NCBI GenBank assembly: GCA_963082875.1
Contig: OY720102.1
Span: 9,584,990-9,648,989 of the forward strand
DNA length: 64,000 bases
Direction of reading: 5' to 3'
Origin: Corella eumyota
Taxonomy: Eukaryota > Chordata > Ascidiacea > Phlebobranchia > Corellidae
The translations under genes were made by a program, and so were the position numbers. The notes beneath the pieces are model-generated. The model searched no databases, was not told where the DNA came from, and was given only the letters and a program-made list of their open reading frames with translations. How positions within the stretch are numbered: position 1 is the first letter of the stretch; each line of letters opens with the position of its first letter. Shown here piece by piece: positions 21,880 to 33,765 of this stretch.

Positions 21880-23600
21880 AAAAATGGTTGTAAAACTTAT
21901 GCAGCAGATTTTTAACACTACAAAAAGGAAAATCTGCCGTTAGAGTAGAGGATGACTTTAAATACGACCAATATCGGTTTATTTACAAGGGTAACAACAA
22001 AGCATCAGGCTTGTATTTACGTTATTTTCATATTAAAGACCGTATGGGAATCGGAAGACAAACGTTGAATGGGTTTAAACGATACGTTTACTCAACCATT
22101 GATGCAGAAACGAACGAATGTAAAGAACCCACCTTAGATTTAATTCATTATGTTTCTACTATGAAATCGACCATGGATAACATCGATAAACATATAAAAT
22201 TAAAACAACCAAAAAGTGTCTATACAGCCCTTAATGCGGAAAAAGGTACAGGTGACCATAACAGAATGCCAGTAGAACGACCTAGAAAGTACAAAACCGA
22301 AAATATTTGCATTAAAAAAAGGCAGACTGACCAATGACGAATTCTTTAGCGCTAAGGAATATGCAATATATACCAAAGATTTTGTTCGTTTATTTAATGC
22401 ATATCCTATTTGGTTGTTAATCTCGCGGACGTTGAAATTTTAAAAACCACCAGAAGATTGTTGACCATTTCTAACGACGATATATTATTTAAACAATTAA
22501 TATCTTATGACACTACTTTTTTAATGGGGAACTTTTATATGTCGGTTTTGGTTTGTAGAAATGTGAATTTAGAAAATGACCCAATCGTGAATCATGTTAT
22601 TTGTGATGTAGATTTTTAAATTAAAAAACACGGAGGAACATTGGATGATAAAGTGGTTTTAAAAAAATGATATTATTAATCCAATTTCAGCGAAGTCTAT
22701 AGAAGAATTTAATACAAAATATGTGGTGTTATCAAGCACGTGGACGAATGAATTTAAAATTTATTTTGATAACAATTTAAAAACAGACCTTTTACACCAC
22801 GGATGTGATTTTATATCCATTAAGTATGCAGCATTCAAAAATAGCCCAGCTGTTTGTTACAAACAACATAAGTGAGAGCATCACGTGTTAAAAGCGGGCG
22901 TTAATCATAAAGAAATGCCCCTTAATGTCATAACATTTAAACAAGTTCAAGATGTCTATTTATATGATTTTTAACGGGCACTAGCTGGATTTGAAGAATA
23001 TTATTTAAAACAAAAATTTATATGTATGAGAATTAATCGTAAAGAAATTGTTGAAGTTTACGACTCCACGCGAAATGTTCGACTCAACATTTGATTGTCC
23101 CTTTTATGTTTTATCAATAAAAGGTAAAAAATCATCAATTTCGAAGGCAACAACGCCAAAAAACTATAGAAAAAAACAAAAAATAATTAACCCATGGCAA
23201 AACGATGAAAAGAAATGTCGGTATCGACCGTTGATTATAAGGGAATAATGGAATCCGGCTGGTTAAATGACAGAGCAATAGAGGATAGCATAACTCAATT
23301 CTTGGCTTTTTCTGAACATAGACATCTTCTTTTGAAATCAATTTTATTTCAAAGCGGGTGTGTTAACGCAACAGATGCAATTTCTGATTTCATTTGTTTT
23401 AATAGGCCCATTAATGAAGACCAACTTTTTATGATTGTAAATCCAGGAAATCATTGGCTTTTTATTTATTTTGATTTGGATAATAAAAAAATATTGTCGT
23501 TTGATTCCCAGCCCCGCAACATCCCTCGGCCTTTAAACTCAATCCCGCAACATCCCTTGGCCTTTAAACTCGACCCCGCAACATCTCTTGGCCTTTAAAC
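21880..23600 (+). pseudogene. MULE-like transposase relic with Ulp1-like domain
   Basis: The N-terminal part (RVEDDFKYDQYRFIYKG, then YLRYFHIKDRMGIGRQ) resembles a FLYWCH-like zinc domain with some ligands lost. The middle has ISYDTTFLMGNFYMSVLVCR, matching the first catalytic Asp block of MULE-related transposases, preceded by LADVEILKTTRRLLT. A later block, LSSTWTNEFKIYFDNNLKTD, is also family-like. The C-terminal part (about 23245-23510) reads GWLNDRAIEDSITQFLAF and NHWLFIYFDLDNKKILSFDS, the His and Asp region of an Ulp1/C48 cysteine protease. The Gln/Cys half is replaced by minisatellite. Several frame changes separate the blocks, so it is inactive. Confidence 0.55.
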
Positions 23601-23855
23601 CCAACCCCGCTTCGGCCTTCAAACTTGATCCCGCATCATCCCTCAGCTTTTAAACTCAACCCCGCAACATCGCTTGGCTTTTAAACTCGACCCAGCAGCG
23701 TCACTTGGTCTTTAAACTTAACCCCGCATCGTCCTTCGGCCTTCAACCTTGACCCCGCAATATCCCTTGGTCTTCAAAATCCCCCGCATGATTTCTCAAC
23801 TTTTAACTTGATCCCGCATCATTCCTCGGCCTTTAAAGCAAGTTCTGCAATAAAT
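23512..23855. repeat. 31-bp minisatellite
   Basis: About eleven units of the form CCCGCAACATCCCTTGGCCT plus TTAAACTCGAC run from 23512 to 23850, most exactly 31 bp with one shortened to 24 bp. It is much richer in C than its surroundings. It begins inside the protease-like reading frame, which continues through three units before stopping. Because 31 is not a multiple of three, the frame rotates with each unit. The array is the likely cause of loss of the protease C-terminus. Confidence 0.9.
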
Positions 23856-24312
23856 TTCGCCCGTCCCGCATTAAATTCTGTCTCGTCCCGCACTCTGCAA
23901 ATTTTTGTTAACTTTTCGCACCACGCGGTTTAGTATGTTGGGTTCCCGCATCCCGTACTTTAGTATTATCCATTATTTCTACCTGTAAGACCTGGCGCAA
24001 AATAACTTCAATATCTTGAGATCTCATAACGATGAATTTTAATTGTCTTAGCTTTTCTAACATTTAACAAACTCTTTATTGCAATTAAACAAAAAAAAAA
24101 CTAACTTAACATTTTTGCAAAAATATTGCTTAGTCACATGTTATTACTCAGCATAAATTACGTCAAATTATTTGATTAAATTTCGATATATCCTTGATGT
24201 AAGATGTTCGCCTTTAAGCATTGATCATAAGTTAAATAAAAGCTTTAGGTTATTAAAAAATTGTATTATTATATAAATGAACTTAAATTAAAAAAAAACA
24301 CAAAAGTCAAGC

Positions 24313-24780
24313 TAGTTTACAGTCATTGACCGGACACGTACAACAATTATTCTTGTTACAACAGGCGTCCAAACAACGCATTATAAAATCGCCCCTAACG
24401 AGAATTAGTCACGTAACCTGTACGTAGAAGGCCAACGGCTTAACAACAAACAAACTTTTATCGCCTCTTTGTTTTGCTATTAATACTGAAACAATTTGAA
24501 CTTTTCCTACCGATAGTTGGTCATCGTCGCATCTTGCAATAGCTGGAACTACGAACCGTGCTATTTTACTGTCAGAACCGTAACGTTAGTCTGGCTGATC
24601 TTGTAACGTAACTTTTATAATCAAACCGTGTAAATGTTTTTCCGTATTACTGTTACCGTTGTGTCGTCTATAAATAAAACTTAAAACAAAATACTAAACC
24701 ATATAATCATAATAAAAATGGAGTCGGTAAACGGAGTCTAAACAATCAAAATAATTGTAACGATAAATTACGAACGGTTA
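24313..24780 (+). mobile_element. Gypsy-type LTR fragment, second copy
   Basis: From CAAGCTAGTT to GTAACGATAAAT it parallels the LTR at 17.0-17.5 kb, with shared TCATTGACCG, AACAATTATTCTTGTTACAA, CGAGAATTAG and TACGTAGAAGGCCA, and carries TATA-like and AATAAA-like motifs. It stops short of the CTCTACA end and the leader. The two copies differ often, so they are not a recent pair. Broken fossil. Confidence 0.55.
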
Positions 24781-25388
24781 GAAAGGCCGGGTCCCAACTT
24801 CAAACCTTTTTCTTATTGCTCTCTCTTAGACATGCGCCAATGATTATGATTTTCAAAACGAACTGCTATTTTGACGTAACAGTTGTCATTCCAAATTCGT
24901 TAAGCTCGTATATTAATTCATTAATTTTTTTATTTTAATTAACATAAAACATGGTCAAAGCTAAACAAAACATAATAAATACATTTTCAAGACTGTTTTT
25001 TGATAAACCACATATATATATACAATTTTATACTACATGCATACGGGTAAGAAATGAATTAAATTTCTTCAGACCAAATATTAAGTAAAGCCACTTTTAA
25101 TGCAACATAAAATGTCGCAAAAAATAGCGGGAAAACTAAATTATTTTGTAAATAAAACTAAACTTAGTTAAAAAAACACCCACCACTTGCAATTAAAATT
25201 AAAACGTGGTGGAATATCTCTGTAAAAAGTGCCTTTAAAACCAGCAAGAAATCGACTTTTTACTATTATTTGCAAGGTAAATTTAGAAAAGTCCATATAC
25301 AAATTAAAACCTAAAAAAGAAAGTAAAATATACTAAAAAATAATAATATAAACCAATACACAAGCTTTTTGAATATTTACATATCTAG

Positions 25389-25892
25389 GTGAAACAATTT
25401 AATGTGTTCTGCAAAGAAAATAATTGTAACAAGGGTTTTATGTTTACCGATGGTTTACGTAATCACCTTAAAATTGAAGGAGAAGAATTAAATCCAACAT
25501 TTATTACACAAGAAGATTCTAAACTTAAATTAATAATATTGAAAAAACAACAATTCCTTTAAAAAATTTTACAATCTTATAATTGTAAAAAAATTCACAG
25601 ATTTTCTAAATTGGAAAGTTGATGTAGAAAAAAAATGCTTTGTATTTTGTACAAAAGACGCAACAAAGGCATTCAATGGGTTATTTAGTTTTAAATATAA
25701 ATGCAATAGGCGTGGTTCTTTCAAAATTACTTTTGTTGAGGGTAAGCGCCATTTAAAATCGCAGGGTACTCGAAAAATAGGACAACTGTGTACCGCGTCT
25801 GTACAAGTCATTGAGTCACTGCTGCACTATAGCCACTGCATACGTTTAGGTCACATTTCAGTTCCTAAAATGGACAAAATTAAATTACAAGG
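25389..25892 (+). pseudogene. MULE-like transposase N-terminal relic, second copy
   Basis: A finger-like FCKENNCNKGFMFTDGLRNH opens the segment. From about 25584 an uninterrupted frame reads KKFTDFLNWKVDVEKKCFVF, YKCNRRGSFKITFVEGKRHL and SQGTRKIGQLCTASVQVIE, then HYSHCIRLGHISVPKMDK, and ends CAAG|GTACAT, a plausible donor. The order 'WK..-.E.....R.G....G.R..K.QG..KI...C.A', then 'H...LGHI.LP', is the N-terminal half of repeated animal MULE/FLYWCH-type transposases. A frame change near 25560 separates the finger from the rest, and no catalytic domain follows within the next kilobase. Confidence 0.5.
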
Positions 25893-26863
25893 TACATTTA
25901 TTCCTACAATAATTGTTATGATTTTTATTGCTTTAAAATTTTTAGAAAATAAATGGTTATTTCTAGAAAAATTAGATATTGGTGTCACCTCAAAAGGAAT
26001 AAACAATTTTTAAAATTTATTATATCTAAAGAACTATATGAAACATTCCAATGATTGCTTGAGTGTTGGGATTCTGGTAAAAGAAATAAAGTAGGCAAAA
26101 TGTGATAATACAAAAAATGCAAAAATTAGGCTTGAATTAGAAACGGGTTAAAAAACTAAAATTAATTAATTATTATCCATTGTATTTTTGGAAAAGCAGA
26201 GCTTTAAAATTAATAGTTACAATTATAAAATATTACTTAAATAAATATTTTTTTAGAACCTGAAGAGAGGGATAGCTACCCAAAAAATAAACAAATTAAA
26301 GCAAAATACGTAAGTATTACACTGGTTGCATATCAGACTGTACTAAATGGGTATATTTTATTTATTAATGGGAATAAAAGTTCCTACCTTTTTTTAGAAA
26401 TAGAAAATCTTTGGTCCTCTCAACATTGTAGCAGGTTGAAGCTTTTGCATAGAACCTTTACCTAACCAAAAAGGAGCTTTTGCTGTTATCAGCCAACAAT
26501 TGGTTTGACAATAAGGTATTACATAAGGCCTAAAAGTAACAACTTTACAGTTCAAAATAAGTTCAATTAACACTAACTGTTCTCTGAACAAAATTATAAT
26601 TTAGATTATGGTTGCTGTAGTGTTAGCAATAACGCAAAAGGTGAGTAAGTAAGAAATATCTAAATAACATTTTAACCACTTTTTATTAGTAAGTCTAGTT
26701 AGCATGAAATACTACCATATGCTTTAACTTGATAGCTCAACACAAACTGGAGATTGATACCGACTCATATATCTTCACTTTATTTTTTTCATGAAAAGTT
26801 TGATAAAAACTTGAAGGAAAATAGCAAGTTGGTAAGACAATATATATATTTATATAATGGTAT

Positions 26864-27510
26864 TGTGGAATTGATTGCTTGTGCAACCAATCCCTTTACG
26901 TGATACGGGGTGATATGAGAGACGGCATATAAAGGATATTTTGTGTTATGTGTATGGACATCGTGAAGCTAACTACTGCTAACAAAATACCAAACGTGGT
27001 AATACAGAGACTACAAGCAAACTATGGGCAGTTCTGCAACGCCTGGTGCGGAAATGACGATATTAGTTAGAACCTAACTAACCCGAAGATATACAGCTGT
27101 ATCAGGAATTAACGCTGACGCACCAGGAATAATTAAGCTTCACGAGAACACGAATAATGGTTTATGGACAAACTCCGGAATGTGCTGTCAATCATTTATT
27201 ATTTCGTATCGCGTGACACGTCATTTGTTTCCCTTATTTGAGTGATGTAATCGCCTATATATATATTGGACTTATTTTACTCGATTTTCAGAGGATATAA
27301 AATTATGTGTTAAAAGTATAGTTAACGTTGCGATTATTCGCATTTGTTATTATGTATCGCTAAGTTTACCGCCGTTTCATTAATAAAAAAGTGTAAACTG
27401 TTATCATACAACCAAGTTGTCAATAAATTAGCTAGCCATCTAGTTAACAAGGAGTCAATAACATTTTCAAGTAAACCCGTTCAAACAAATAAATAACTAT
27501 AAACTCTACA
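26864..27510. mobile_element. Solo LTR with 4-bp target duplication
   Basis: A 647-bp unit starts TGTGGAATTG and ends AACTCTACA, with GTAT immediately before (26860-26863) and after (27511-27514). TG...CA ends, a matching short duplication and an AATAAA motif support a solo LTR left by recombination between two LTRs. Its final CTCTACA matches the Gypsy-type LTR at 17.5 kb, so it is probably of the same superfamily. No internal region is present. Confidence 0.65.
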
Positions 27511-27514
27511 GTAT

Positions 27515-28860
27515 ATATGCAAAGTTTCTACAGATTTTTATAGAAAATATATTGGAAACATGTTATTGCAGTTAACAAGTATGTTCAACGGATAATAAAC
27601 CTTAAAGAGACAAATAGTTGGCAGGAAGTCCTAAAGATATTAAGCAAGGTTTAATTTAAAGTATTTAGCGAAGTTTAAATCTAAAATAAATTTATATGTA
27701 CGTTTAAATACTACAGGCTTTAATAATAAAAAAAAGACTTACGTGTTTCTGTGCTCATTGCAATAGCAACATTGAACTTAAAAATGCAAATGTTGCTCTC
27801 GTTGGGTACATTTTTCTTGGACAGGAAAAAAACAATTTGCAAGCCATGAAACATTTGTTATGCCATCACTGCAAACATTAAAAAAAGATTAGTTTTATTA
27901 CAAAAAGTCATTACATGATTTGACAACTTTAGTGTAGCCTAAAGAAAAAAAAATGATTTAACTTGTGTTATATAGATTAAAGTTTGATCTGGTTGTTGCT
28001 TGTTTAGAATAATTTTAGAAAGGCTCATACTTGATTCTAAGAAAAAAAATTATTTGTTAGTAATAAGTTCTTTTAAAACAATTTTTTAGTATGTTTACAA
28101 AATATGAAGTTGCTTTGTATTAAAAATAAATAATTTGGATTTGTAGAGACAAAAAAGTATCGTATAATGTATCTAAAACACAGCATTAAACAAGATTTAT
28201 TTATATATCATTATTCTCGATGTGGAAAGGTCGAATGCGCGACCTAAACAAAGAGTAACATCAGTTACTCATACTTTCACATTATATTTATGATGAAAAG
28301 GTTGCTCTTAAGCGTTAAACCTTGCTAAAGCTAAAACAACAAGTTTAAATAAATTTTTGCATTCTTTTTAAAAAATTGTATGTTAATTAATGGTTTTAAA
28401 TTTGATTTAGGCAAGTTTTTAAAGAAAATCAAAAAAGATTTACTGCCTGACAAGTAGACTCAAGGGCAAACTTTTGTAATTGAGGAATAATTTGGTTAAT
28501 TTCAGCTAATAGCTTAGTTAGACATCTTTTTACAGGACCATTTGGTAAGTGCAACAGTCAGTAAATACATATTTTTGTCTGTCTGTTTAATATTAAAACT
28601 GTGTTGGTGGAATACACTAACAAAAGTAAGGTTGATTTTATTGCAGCTCAAGCAGATAAATCGATTAATATTATCGTAAATGGTTATTGTGTTTAACAGT
28701 TTTTGTTATATGACAAGGCCAATAATCCTACATGATAAACATGTGCAATGGGTGGAAAAGTTGCTTTCAAAATTAAAGTAAGCTATGTAACAATAAATAC
28801 TTTTTGAATAGCCCATTAGTTAAATAGCCTATTTTTAATGCAAGCATAGGCTATTTATGA
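27515..28860. other. AT-rich interval, nothing identified
   Basis: No motif-bearing open frame or RNA gene was seen. A short stretch at about 27738-27850 on the plus strand reads CAHCNSNIELKNANVAL-like sequence after a CTTACG context, but it has no support beyond that. Confidence 0.4.
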
Positions 28861-28863
28861 ATA

Positions 28864-29010
28864 GTTATGTACATTACACAAACACTTAAGCAATAAGAGT
28901 AGGACAACAATATATACATGGATTGATGTTTTGATTGTGAAGAAAAGAGAAAGAATGACTAGGAAGGAGAGGGGGTGGTGGAGATTTAAGTATGTGGAGA
29001 AGGTGAGAGA
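28864..29010 (+). repeat. Dispersed repeat, copy 1
   Basis: ATGTACATTACACAAACACT, AATAAGAGTAGGACAACA, ATACATGG, GAATGACTAGG and GTGGTGGAGATTTAAGTATG recur in inverse orientation at 38735-38885. The second copy is interrupted at its distal edge by the BEL/Pao LTR. Its right part is purine-rich. No coding content. Confidence 0.75.
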
Positions 29011-29774
29011 GATTTGTGATATATAATATTTATGTTTTTATTAAAACTTTAAATAATTTTTTTTTAAAACTTTAAATAAAATTTAGTTAAAAAACTAAGA
29101 TGAAAATCTTGCTAACTTAATATTTATTAGTAATTTTTTTAATTGTTTTCAACACTGAGTAGGGGAAAATTTTTAACTTTACGCCCGTTCACACGACAGG
29201 TAACTTTGCGCTGCGTTACGAGTTCTAGGAATTTCTTTTTAACGGGTTGCATAATCAAGAGAATTATTTGTGATGAAATACGTGGTGATTTGTTGGAGAA
29301 ATAATAAACTCAAATGCCGCTGGCACGGGCAGCGGCGATAATTAACAATACAAATCTCTTCATTAAATCACCTGCCCAAACGCCAAAAACAGAATATTTA
29401 CTAAGACATGAACAGATCGTAATCAATATTCAACAAAACTGTCCATAAACCCATTTAAAATTATGAACAGAACAACATTTTTAATTAGCGCTTTTATGGT
29501 GCTATAAGGAACAAACCAAGAAAATGATTCAACCCAAAGCAGCCCTCGACTCGTTAAAAACTCGTGCGTCAATCACCACCCGTCATGTACAACACCATTT
29601 CGGGTATATGAACCCAGTCATATTCTAAAAGAATATAGAAAGGTATAGAATAAAATATTGTCAGAAGGCTGCGGCGACAAAGGGGAAAAATTGGTATCTG
29701 AGAAACTTGAGATGCAGTAATTGCTGATCTAGACTAATTAATATACCGGTCTCTACCCGGGCGTCGACTAGCAG

Positions 29775-31340
29775 CCCTGACATAATATGGCACAGTTAAT
29801 TGCATAATGTTAGTTTTATTAATATTGTATTTAGTAACAAATTTAACGCCCTTTTGTAGTGTAATGTAACTTTTATTGTAAATGTATTAAGTTAGATGTA
29901 TTATGTAGTTTTATTTCGCTATTTTCACGTTCGTTAATATAATCCGTCACCACGAGATCTTACAACAGTTAGACAATTAAGTTAGTAGTCTTAAAAAACC
30001 TTAAAAGAATAATAGATTGTTAAGTCAATATGAACTCTTAATTTAATGCTTAAACTTAACATATAAATTAAACTTCCGATTAGGGGTCTTAAACAAAACC
30101 AAACCAATTAATAATCATTCTATAATCATGAAAGATATAAGTTTGATAATAGTACACTGTTACAATTGAATAACTCACCACAAGTCCTACAAAATTGGTA
30201 GACACCCGTCCAGTGATTTTACAATTAAATATACGGTTTGTGGGCTCTGTTGAACTTTAAACACGCAACTTGATCTTACGAACTGGTAAACCGATTTTAT
30301 TTTTAATACATTTTTGGTATTTATTTGCGACTAGCACAGTTGAAAGTCAGTCATTTAGCTAGCCAGGATATCTCTTTGTTATTGTACGTTTTTTTATAAT
30401 CCTTTAATTTTAATCGGCTTTTGAACTGTTGATTTGTTTTGGTCATTGTAAAGTCTTTGTTAAAATTTGTTTTAGCAAACGATATATTTTTTTATTTTGT
30501 AACAATAGTTTCTTTGTAAGTTTTCTAATTTGAATTAATTGGTTAATTGCATATTTGGTATTAGTTTTTCTTGTTGTTTCTATTTTTTTGGAATAATTGC
30601 GTGTTAGAGAAACATTTTTTGTAACATTATGGACAAGATTTTCAGCAAGCTTAGTGGTAGTAAGAATAAGGCAAACCCTGAAGCTGTTTTTCAGTTTTCC
30701 ACTGAAAATAATAACTTTGAGACTATTTAGAAACCCATAATGTTGTTGCCAGTACTAAACATAGTCCCTGATTTCCTAACAGCCCCGATAACTATACGAG
30801 TATTTCCACTCAGGCTAACCTTTCTAGCCAGTCTAATTTAACGACCTCGGCACATTTAGAACCAAGACCTTCTCATGTGTAGGATAATTCGGATATTATC
30901 CTAGCATCAAATCACGTGTTATATCAAAAGAGGCACACCACGTCATAAACTTTGAATTATAGCCCGAAAGGCTTATTTTGCTGCCCAGAACTTCAAGTCG
31001 TGTTAGCCGGACATACCAAGAGGTCGTTAACTACCTGCATCGGTTTCCTGTTGCACGCAAACACGTTCTTGACCTGGCGGCCCAAATTAACATAGTTTGT
31101 TTTAAATATATGACGTAGCCCTTTCTCTAAATTTATTCCCCCTTTTTCAAAGCATTTCTTATTATTGTATTATATATGTGTATGTCGAGAGACCTCTAAC
31201 GGTCGTCGTAGGTGTAGAGCGGAGTGTATGTTATACTAATAATTTGTTGTAATATAGTATATATATATTATCGTTTTTTATAGTAAATATTTATAAATTG
31301 TAGTAGTACTTTATTTATGTATTGTTTTCATCTTTAAATA
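29775..31340 (+). mobile_element. Gypsy-type LTR retrotransposon, 5' fragment
   Basis: An LTR-like stretch ends near 30192 (TCCTACA) and is followed by AATTGGTAGACACCCGTCCA, resembling the Ty3/Gypsy primer-binding leader also seen at 17.5 kb. A gag-like start at 30628 reads MDKIFSKLSGSKNKANPEAV and is followed by Ser/Thr/Asn-rich sequence. From about 31108 the DNA resembles the fragment at 21.07 kb and may be a 3' LTR piece. Protease, reverse transcriptase and integrase are missing. Broken fossil of uncertain ends. Confidence 0.45.
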
Positions 31341-31469
31341 AAAATAAAAACAGGTTTAAATTTGTGGTAAAATACATTTAGAAAAAACATAAAATAATAA
31401 TTAAAAGGTGAAAAACAAAAATAAAATAATATTTACTTATTTAACAATTTCGTTTTTAAGGCGTTGTTT

Positions 31470-32235
31470 TTCATTTGGTGTTTAACTTCCTTCCATATTT
31501 TTTTTTTTTTCTAAATTTATCTTTTTCTTCCTGGAATTCATTTTCCTTTTGAAGCAGAGAAAGGCGTAATTCTGCTTCCGATTTGGCCGGTCTTGAATTT
31601 GAAACATTTTTTGTTGTACCTATTGCAATTTTTTAACATTAAAAAAACATTCCAAAAAATAGATATAATTATGAGAAAAAATCACCTTGAGCAAAAAAAA
31701 CGTCATCCAAAACAGGGAAAGTTTTGGACAAAAACGCCGACGCATCGTCGTCGAACAAATTTCCCAACGGAACCATTTGAGATGGAATTATTGCTAAAAA
31801 TAACAAGTTTTTAGCAAATAGTATCAACGCATTTTGATACGAAATATTTACTCGAGACTTGATCTGACATTGTTTCAAGCGCAGGGGATGGTTTCCCTCC
31901 TCCGGTCTTAAAAATTTCCCTTCGTTGGAACTTTACATCCTCTTTGTTTTTTTAATGTTTTTCGACAATTGCTAAGTTTGAGCCGAATTTCTTGTAAGTT
32001 TTGTGTTCGAAGCATTATATAGATTTGTAATTTCTTCCCAGGTTTTGTTTTTTTGTAACAGTTACAAAATCATTTTTTTACATTCTACGATGTTAATGAA
32101 CTTATTTGTATCTTCGTTTAAAATATTTATGAGTAGTTGCCTGTCATCGCAATCAAAGTTTTTTCCCCGTTTTTTTTGGTTACTAATTCCATTTTGTTTT
32201 AATTATTTGAAAAAATATGGTACACAGTTTTTTTG
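31470..32235 (-). pseudogene. Myb/SANT-like DNA-binding protein relic
   Basis: Minus-strand blocks in order are RGKNFDCDDRQLLINILNED (about 32170), NKTWEEITNLYNASNTK (about 32030), IFKTGGGKPSPALETMSDQV (about 31900), PLGNLFDDDASAFLSKTFPV (about 31760) ending CTCAAG|GTGATT, then after an AATAG acceptor near 31628 a charged coiled coil, KSEAELRLSLLQKENEFQEE. This is the layout of Myb/SANT-like proteins carried by Harbinger elements, with an N-terminal trihelix-like domain, a TGGG motif and a C-terminal coiled coil. Frame changes at A runs near 32060 and 31960 interrupt the first domain. No transposase lies next to it. Exon structure is otherwise well preserved. Confidence 0.6.
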
Positions 32236-32685
32236 TAAACACAATTGTAACCATAGAGATACTAATATATACACTAGAGTGGGCATCACAACAATTTTGT
32301 GTCGAAAGTTCAAGACCGATTTGCCATACTAGCCAGAGTTGCCAAAAAATTATTATTTAATAATTATTATTATTTTTTGTTTTGTTAAATAAAGTGAAAA
32401 CATTTTATTTTGTTTATAAAAAATATACTTTAAATTAAATTGTTTTAAATTAAAGTATGTTTTAAAAATATTAATATTTAAGAGGATTTGGCCTTGTCGA
32501 CTGGTTTCGTGATTTACCACGCGGCTCGATCAATGTGCGCATTTCTTTCTCGTAAATTTTTAGCTATACGATATTTCTTTCTAGATATTTTATGTTTTAA
32601 CTTTTAAAATAAGTTTTATTGTATAAATCTATACAAAGCAGCTGTTTTCCAGAGTAAAGGTTAGACCGTTAAAAAATAAAAAACC

Positions 32686-32752
32686 GGCAGCGTGGCGTGG
32701 TGGTCAAAAGGCTTCACTTCCAAAGATCCTGGGTTCGATCGCCACAGCTCTA
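32686..32752 (+). repeat. tRNA-like SINE head or tRNA pseudogene
   Basis: GGCAGCGTGGCGTGGTGGTC carries an A-box-like motif, and GGGTTCGATCGCCAC about 30 bp later a B-box. Spacing fits a tRNA-type Pol III promoter, but the acceptor and anticodon arms do not pair well. It lies 13 bp from the hAT left end, so the hAT inserted beside or within the tail of this repeat. Confidence 0.45.
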
Positions 32753-33765
32753 TAGCATCTTTATCAGTGACGGCTCGTCTATGTAGCTAATGGGGCTAAA
32801 ACCCCCACTTTTTAACATGTTTTTTTTTTAATTATAATTTATTTTATTTTGAATAATATTTGTTTTTTCGGCAATGTTTTTTGCTAAAATTATTAAAAAT
32901 TAGCGCCTATTTTGGCCACGAAATACGCCAAAATTTTCGAAAAACGTAGCGTAAACATGTGAGGGCTAAACCAAAATTAGCCCCACGGGCTGTCAAATAA
33001 AAAAATATTTTAACGCTGTTTTCGCCTTCAAGATTCCGAAATTTAAAAAAAAGTTGAGAACTTGAATTAAAAAGTGGGGCTAAGCCAACCATAAAGTTGC
33101 CAAATGATTTGACAATTTTAGCTTTGTGATTTTTTTAAATTTGACGTTCAATTTACTTAGTAATTAAAATCTAAAATAATTAAAACATAATTTGGGTATT
33201 TTATGATTTTCTCTGGAGGTAATAAGTCCCTAAATAATATTTTTAAGTTAACAAATAAAAATAATCAATTGGATTTTTGTAAGAAAGGTCGTCGCACAAG
33301 TTTTAGAAAGGGCGTGCACATGTCTTGCGGAAACAGTCATTTTAGGCTAATCCCGCATACGTTTTTTTAGTAAAAAAATGTATAAATTTGTTAATTTTAA
33401 TTGAATTTTGGTAGTGTTTTTAGCCAAATGTTATTTATTTATTGATTGGCAGTCGAAGTAAAGTGCAGAGTTTATTCTGCCTGCCCATGCCATATCCAGC
33501 CAGTCAGCCCAAACGGCGAACGCCATGATTAGCAGATTAGAGTTTTGCCATATATAAAAAAATATCTAATTGTGGAAAACTTGAAAAAACCAAACTGTGT
33601 ACTAAAATAGTTTGTTGGCTATTTATTTTTTTATCATTTTAGCAAGCATTATTTAAACAGAAAATAGCAAGTATTTTGCTTAGTTGTAATTTGGTATAAG
33701 ACTGATAAGAACAAGTTTGTGATTTCTTAGTAATATTTCGACTATTTTTGTGGATACCATAAACC

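Noticed and set aside
29175-29345. Possible DNA-transposon end (GCCCGTTCACACGAC), with a similar CCCTTTTACACGGCG at 38356
   Set aside because: Motif similarity is short, orientation and target duplication do not support a pair, and no partner end was found.
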